64,000 nucleotides of DNA from positions 644,222-708,221 of the forward strand of contig NZ_PNXQ01000012.1 of the NCBI RefSeq assembly GCF_005217525.1. The letters are read 5' to 3'. The position numbers and the translations under genes are program-made. The notes beneath the pieces were generated by a model, which did not search any database, was not told where the DNA came from, and saw only the letters and a list, made by a program, of their open reading frames with translations. Origin of the DNA: Paenibacillus terrae. GTDB lineage: Bacteria > Bacillota > Bacilli > Paenibacillales > Paenibacillaceae. Position 1 is the first letter of the stretch. Each line of letters starts with the position of its first letter. Shown in pieces: positions 61,604 to 64,000 of this stretch.

Positions 61604-61655
61604 AGATCACAGTAATTGACGAGATTTTTCTCGAATCATTACTGTGATCTTTTTG
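61604..61655 (+). terminator. Terminator of the siderophore operon
   Basis: A perfect 13-bp stem (61604-61616 / 61638-61650) followed by five T. Confidence 0.9.
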
Positions 61656-61687
61656 GTGTAATAAGAAAAATGAGAAGGTGACTTTAC

Positions 61688-61789
61688 ATGGAAATATTTA
61701 TACAATATAAAACAGTAACTACGATGAATCTTAACGTGAAAATCTTATTTCAAGCGATTATAAATTTTATTTTAAATTGGAGGATTTAG
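61688..61789 (+). CDS. Possible 33-aa peptide
   Basis: ATG 61688 follows AGAAGGTGA at good spacing and gives M-E-I-F-I-Q-Y-K-T-V-T, then a hydrophobic end. It overlaps the ribosome site of the next gene, so it could be a leader peptide or simply chance. No family. Confidence 0.25.
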   Translation: MEIFIQYKTVTTMNLNVKILFQAIINFILNWRI

Positions 61790-61792
61790 GCC

Positions 61793-62218
61793 ATGACGCA
61801 GGAACCTCAAATGAGTCGAAGCAGTAAGGATGAAGCGCGATTTGTCAGGAACAAATTGATTGAGTTTAACGCAAAACACATACCTGAGGATATCCGAACC
61901 CGGTATGAGGAGATCAATCTTACCCTCAAAAACGACGCTGGTCAGGTGATCGGCGGTCTGTTAAGTGTGCTGTGCTGGAACTGGGTGGAGGTTGATATTT
62001 TGTGGGTAGATCAAAGCTACCAAGGGAAGGGTTATGGTTCACAGTTGCTTGGTGAGATTGAGCAAATCGCCAAAGATAATGGGTGTACTTTTATACAACT
62101 CAACACGTTTACTTTTCAGGCCCCCGATTTTTATGAAAAGCAGGGGTACGAAGTGATCGGTCTCATTGATGATGCGCCCCGAGGCTTTAAACACTATTAT
62201 TATAAGAAAAACATCTAG
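61793..62218 (+). CDS. GNAT-family N-acetyltransferase
   Basis: 141 residues. The acetyl-CoA-binding motif is Y-Q-G-K-G-Y-G-S-Q-L-L (the Q/RxxGxG/A loop). It is preceded by V-D-I-L-W-V-D and followed by A-P-D-F-Y-E-K-Q-G-Y-E-V-I-G. The substrate is not predictable. A good GGAGG site precedes ATG 61793. Single gene. Confidence 0.85.
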   Translation: MTQEPQMSRSSKDEARFVRNKLIEFNAKHIPEDIRTRYEEINLTLKNDAGQVIGGLLSVLCWNWVEVDILWVDQSYQGKGYGSQLLGEIEQIAKDNGCTFIQLNTFTFQAPDFYEKQGYEVIGLIDDAPRGFKHYYYKKNI

Positions 62219-62336
62219 TGAGAACTCTAATATATGCGGCTAAAGGGAGTTAAAGTTGAGGGATACCATATTTAACTACGATATGTCGGCTGGAAAGCTA
62301 GAAGTTATACTATAAAGAATAGGGATAAAGAAAGGT

Positions 62337-62828
62337 ATGATCGGATTGACCACGGAAGTGACACACAAAATATATACGATGTGCATGATTCAGGACGGAA
62401 CCAAGGTATTGCTCCTCAACAGACCGGATAAAAAGGGCTTTCCAGGTTACATCGCGCCAGGAGGGAAAGTAGAATTTCCAGAGAGCATTGTGAATGGGGC
62501 CATTCGTGAAGTGAAGGAAGAAACAGGATTAACCGTAACGGAAATTGTATTTAAAGGAATTGACGAATTTTGTGACCCTAGCAAAGGGTTAAGATACATG
62601 GTATTTAACTATTTGGCTACTGCGAGTGAAGGGGAGCTGCTAGAAAATCCTCCAGAAGGTGAACTGCTATGGGTGGATATGGAGGAAGCGCTCGATCTGC
62701 CGATGCAGGATTGGTTTAAGCAGAGATTCCCATTGTTTTTCGCTCCCGGTACCTTTGAGGTGAGCCAGGTGTGGATACAGGACACGAATGAAACTTTGGA
62801 AGCAACGGTCAAAAACTATCGGGTGTAG
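62337..62828 (+). CDS. Nudix hydrolase, MutT/8-oxo-dGTPase-like
   Basis: 163 residues. Nudix box: G-G-K-V-E-F-P-E-S-I-V-N-G-A-I-R-E-V-K-E-E-T-G-L. The early C-M-I-Q-D-G-T-K-V-L-L-L-N-R and the G-F-P-G-Y-I-A-P-G-G block are typical of 8-oxo-dGTP diphosphatase-like enzymes. ATG 62337 follows AGAAAGG. The APH-like gene starts 2 nt after its stop, so the two are translated together. Confidence 0.85.
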   Translation: MIGLTTEVTHKIYTMCMIQDGTKVLLLNRPDKKGFPGYIAPGGKVEFPESIVNGAIREVKEETGLTVTEIVFKGIDEFCDPSKGLRYMVFNYLATASEGELLENPPEGELLWVDMEEALDLPMQDWFKQRFPLFFAPGTFEVSQVWIQDTNETLEATVKNYRV

Positions 62829-62830
62829 AG

Positions 62831-63838
62831 ATGACAACGACCATTTATTTTTCATCTAATCGGTTGGGGGAGGTAGCAGATGATCAATTGCAGAGGATGC
62901 TGGATCGTTTCAATCTGGGTCGCCTGCGATCTTCGGGGAAAACGGCAGAAGGCGTCATGGGACAAACCCTCTATATTTCTTCGACTGCTGGACAATTTGT
63001 GTTGAAGGGCAACCCGCTTTTTCAAGGGCAATGGGTGGAAGAGCAGTTTATAGTGGAGCAACTACATACAAGGACCCAAATTCCTGTGCCTGCACCGTAT
63101 CTTGTGGATGAAACCGAGGATATTTTTGGCTGGAGCTATGCTGTTATGCCCCGTTTAGACGGTCAGCATATACATACGCCCGAGCTGCAAGCGAAACTGA
63201 CACCGCCTGATCGACAACAGATGGCTGAAATGCTGGCTACTGTACTACTGGAGCTTCACAGTTGGAAGGTTGAGAACAGTGGAGAGCTGGATACAATCAG
63301 TCTGGCTATTCGTCCTTTTGATGTCTCTTATCGGGCGTGGTTATATGGACGTATCCGTTACTGGCTAGAGGATGCCCGAAAATACTCAGACATTTCCGTG
63401 CAGGACATAGCATGGGTAGAGGGCATATTGGAAGGCTCACGCCAAGCATTCGATCAACTGGATGCCAACACATTTGTAATGGGAGATTATAAACCGCAAA
63501 ATTTCCTTGTTAAAAACGGCGATGGTGATTGGAGAGTCAGTGGACTTTTTGATTTTACAACAGCCTATTTTGGTGACGGGGTTGCAGACCTTCCGAAAAT
63601 AACCATAATGTATTTGGAGAATGGAGAGGAAGAGCTGGCAAGACGTTTTCTTACAGCTTACGTGAAAGGGATGGAAGACAAAAAAGGATTTGTAGAGCGC
63701 TTCCGGGTGCATATGCTGCATCAGCAGATTTTAAATTGGGGCTGTGCCAAAGCGATGAAGCAGGTCACTTGGGATGACAAGCAATCTTTTACAGATTGGG
63801 CCCGTAAATTCACGGATATTGAGATATATGAACACTAG
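62831..63838 (+). CDS. Aminoglycoside-phosphotransferase (APH)-fold kinase
   Basis: 335 residues. The catalytic loop is M-G-D-Y-K-P-Q-N-F-L (Asp as base, Asn as metal ligand) and the metal-binding F-D-F-T-T-A-Y-F-G-D-G follows. An N-lobe Lys lies in F-V-L-K-G-N. The Y-K-P-Q-N loop with G-D instead of H-x-D is common in non-resistance members. It phosphorylates a small molecule, not necessarily an antibiotic. Tightly coupled to the Nudix gene upstream. Confidence 0.8.
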   Translation: MTTTIYFSSNRLGEVADDQLQRMLDRFNLGRLRSSGKTAEGVMGQTLYISSTAGQFVLKGNPLFQGQWVEEQFIVEQLHTRTQIPVPAPYLVDETEDIFGWSYAVMPRLDGQHIHTPELQAKLTPPDRQQMAEMLATVLLELHSWKVENSGELDTISLAIRPFDVSYRAWLYGRIRYWLEDARKYSDISVQDIAWVEGILEGSRQAFDQLDANTFVMGDYKPQNFLVKNGDGDWRVSGLFDFTTAYFGDGVADLPKITIMYLENGEEELARRFLTAYVKGMEDKKGFVERFRVHMLHQQILNWGCAKAMKQVTWDDKQSFTDWARKFTDIEIYEH

Positions 63839-63877
63839 GCAGAAGAATTGCGAGTTTAATAGGAGGAAGTGATAGGC

Positions 63878-64000
63878 GTGCAAACAGTCAGATTGGTAAA
63901 GCCGGAAAGTGTATGGAAGGAAGCTTATCTTTCTTTCTATGAGGAATGGAAACAGAGTCAGGAGCTTATGGTACCGTGGGTAATTTCTACAGAACCGTAT
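63878..64000 (+). CDS. GNAT-type acetyltransferase, 5' end only
   Basis: GTG 63878 follows AGGAGGAAGTGA. The 41 visible residues (V-R-L-V-K-P, K-E-A-Y-L-S-F-Y-E-E-W, M-V-P-W-V-I) look like the start of a GNAT acetyltransferase; the window ends before any catalytic motif. Confidence 0.55.
   Translation, partial: MQTVRLVKPESVWKEAYLSFYEEWKQSQELMVPWVISTEPY

Noticed and set aside
1..64000. tRNA, rRNA or insertion-sequence genes
   Set aside because: No CCA-type cloverleaf, rRNA segment or transposase-like protein was recognised on reading both strands.

Overview
The window looks like a chromosomal segment of a Gram-positive, low-to-mid GC Firmicute, most likely a Paenibacillus of the polymyxa type. 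The reasons are strong AGGAGG ribosome sites, frequent TTG/GTG starts, SLH domains, a Btr-type iron regulator and a TcyP-type cystine carrier. This is an inference from gene content; no search was run. Housekeeping genes flank a large accessory island.

Left flank (1-2.94 kb): the end of a PTS EIIA domain, a TcyP-like cystine/dicarboxylate-type symporter, and a queuosine-precursor transporter behind a clear preQ1-I riboswitch.

Island (about 2.95-36.65 kb): a phage-tail-derived locus without any recognisable head, portal, terminase, integrase, repressor, sheath or full-length tape-measure gene. In order it holds a tail-tube-like protein, a tail assembly chaperone with a canonical A AAA AAG -1 frameshift site, and a miniature tape-measure-position protein. 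Next come two proteins carrying S-layer-homology (SLH) modules and an 1150-aa hub with M23 and 3D murein-hydrolase domains. A long series of fibre/adhesin-like proteins follows: three paralogues, a 1151-aa low-complexity protein, a GLUG beta-helix protein, and a 1329-aa LamG/DNRLRE repeat protein. The late part ends with a holin-like small membrane protein, and the right end encodes two sigma-70-family proteins and small Zn/coiled-coil proteins. Six intergenic copies of one promoter (GTTAAA-like, 17 bp, TATATT inside CTTATATTG) head the structural transcription units, and I saw none in front of the sigma genes. The simplest reading is a domesticated, head-less tail particle driven by its own sigma factor. 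This is the best candidate for an undescribed system here.

Right flank (36.7-64 kb): a Xaa-Pro peptidase, a PLAT-domain protein, a PAT-type acetyltransferase, a ThrE/YjjP-YjjB exporter pair, a HAD phosphatase, a kinase-like protein, an ACT-malic enzyme, an AraC pseudogene, an RluA pseudouridine synthase, RecQ, a B12-binding radical SAM enzyme and a Nudix hydrolase. After these come DedA with a tiny holin-like peptide, and a methyltransferase. At 54.5-57.7 kb lie Ser-rich and FlxA-like proteins and a frameshifted secreted beta-helix gene; two of these genes are preceded by TTCAG repeats spaced exactly 11 bp. The end of the window holds a Fur-box-controlled siderophore cluster (Btr-like regulator, binding lipoprotein, ferredoxin-NADP reductase-like flavoenzyme), then GNAT, Nudix and APH-type enzymes and a partial GNAT gene.
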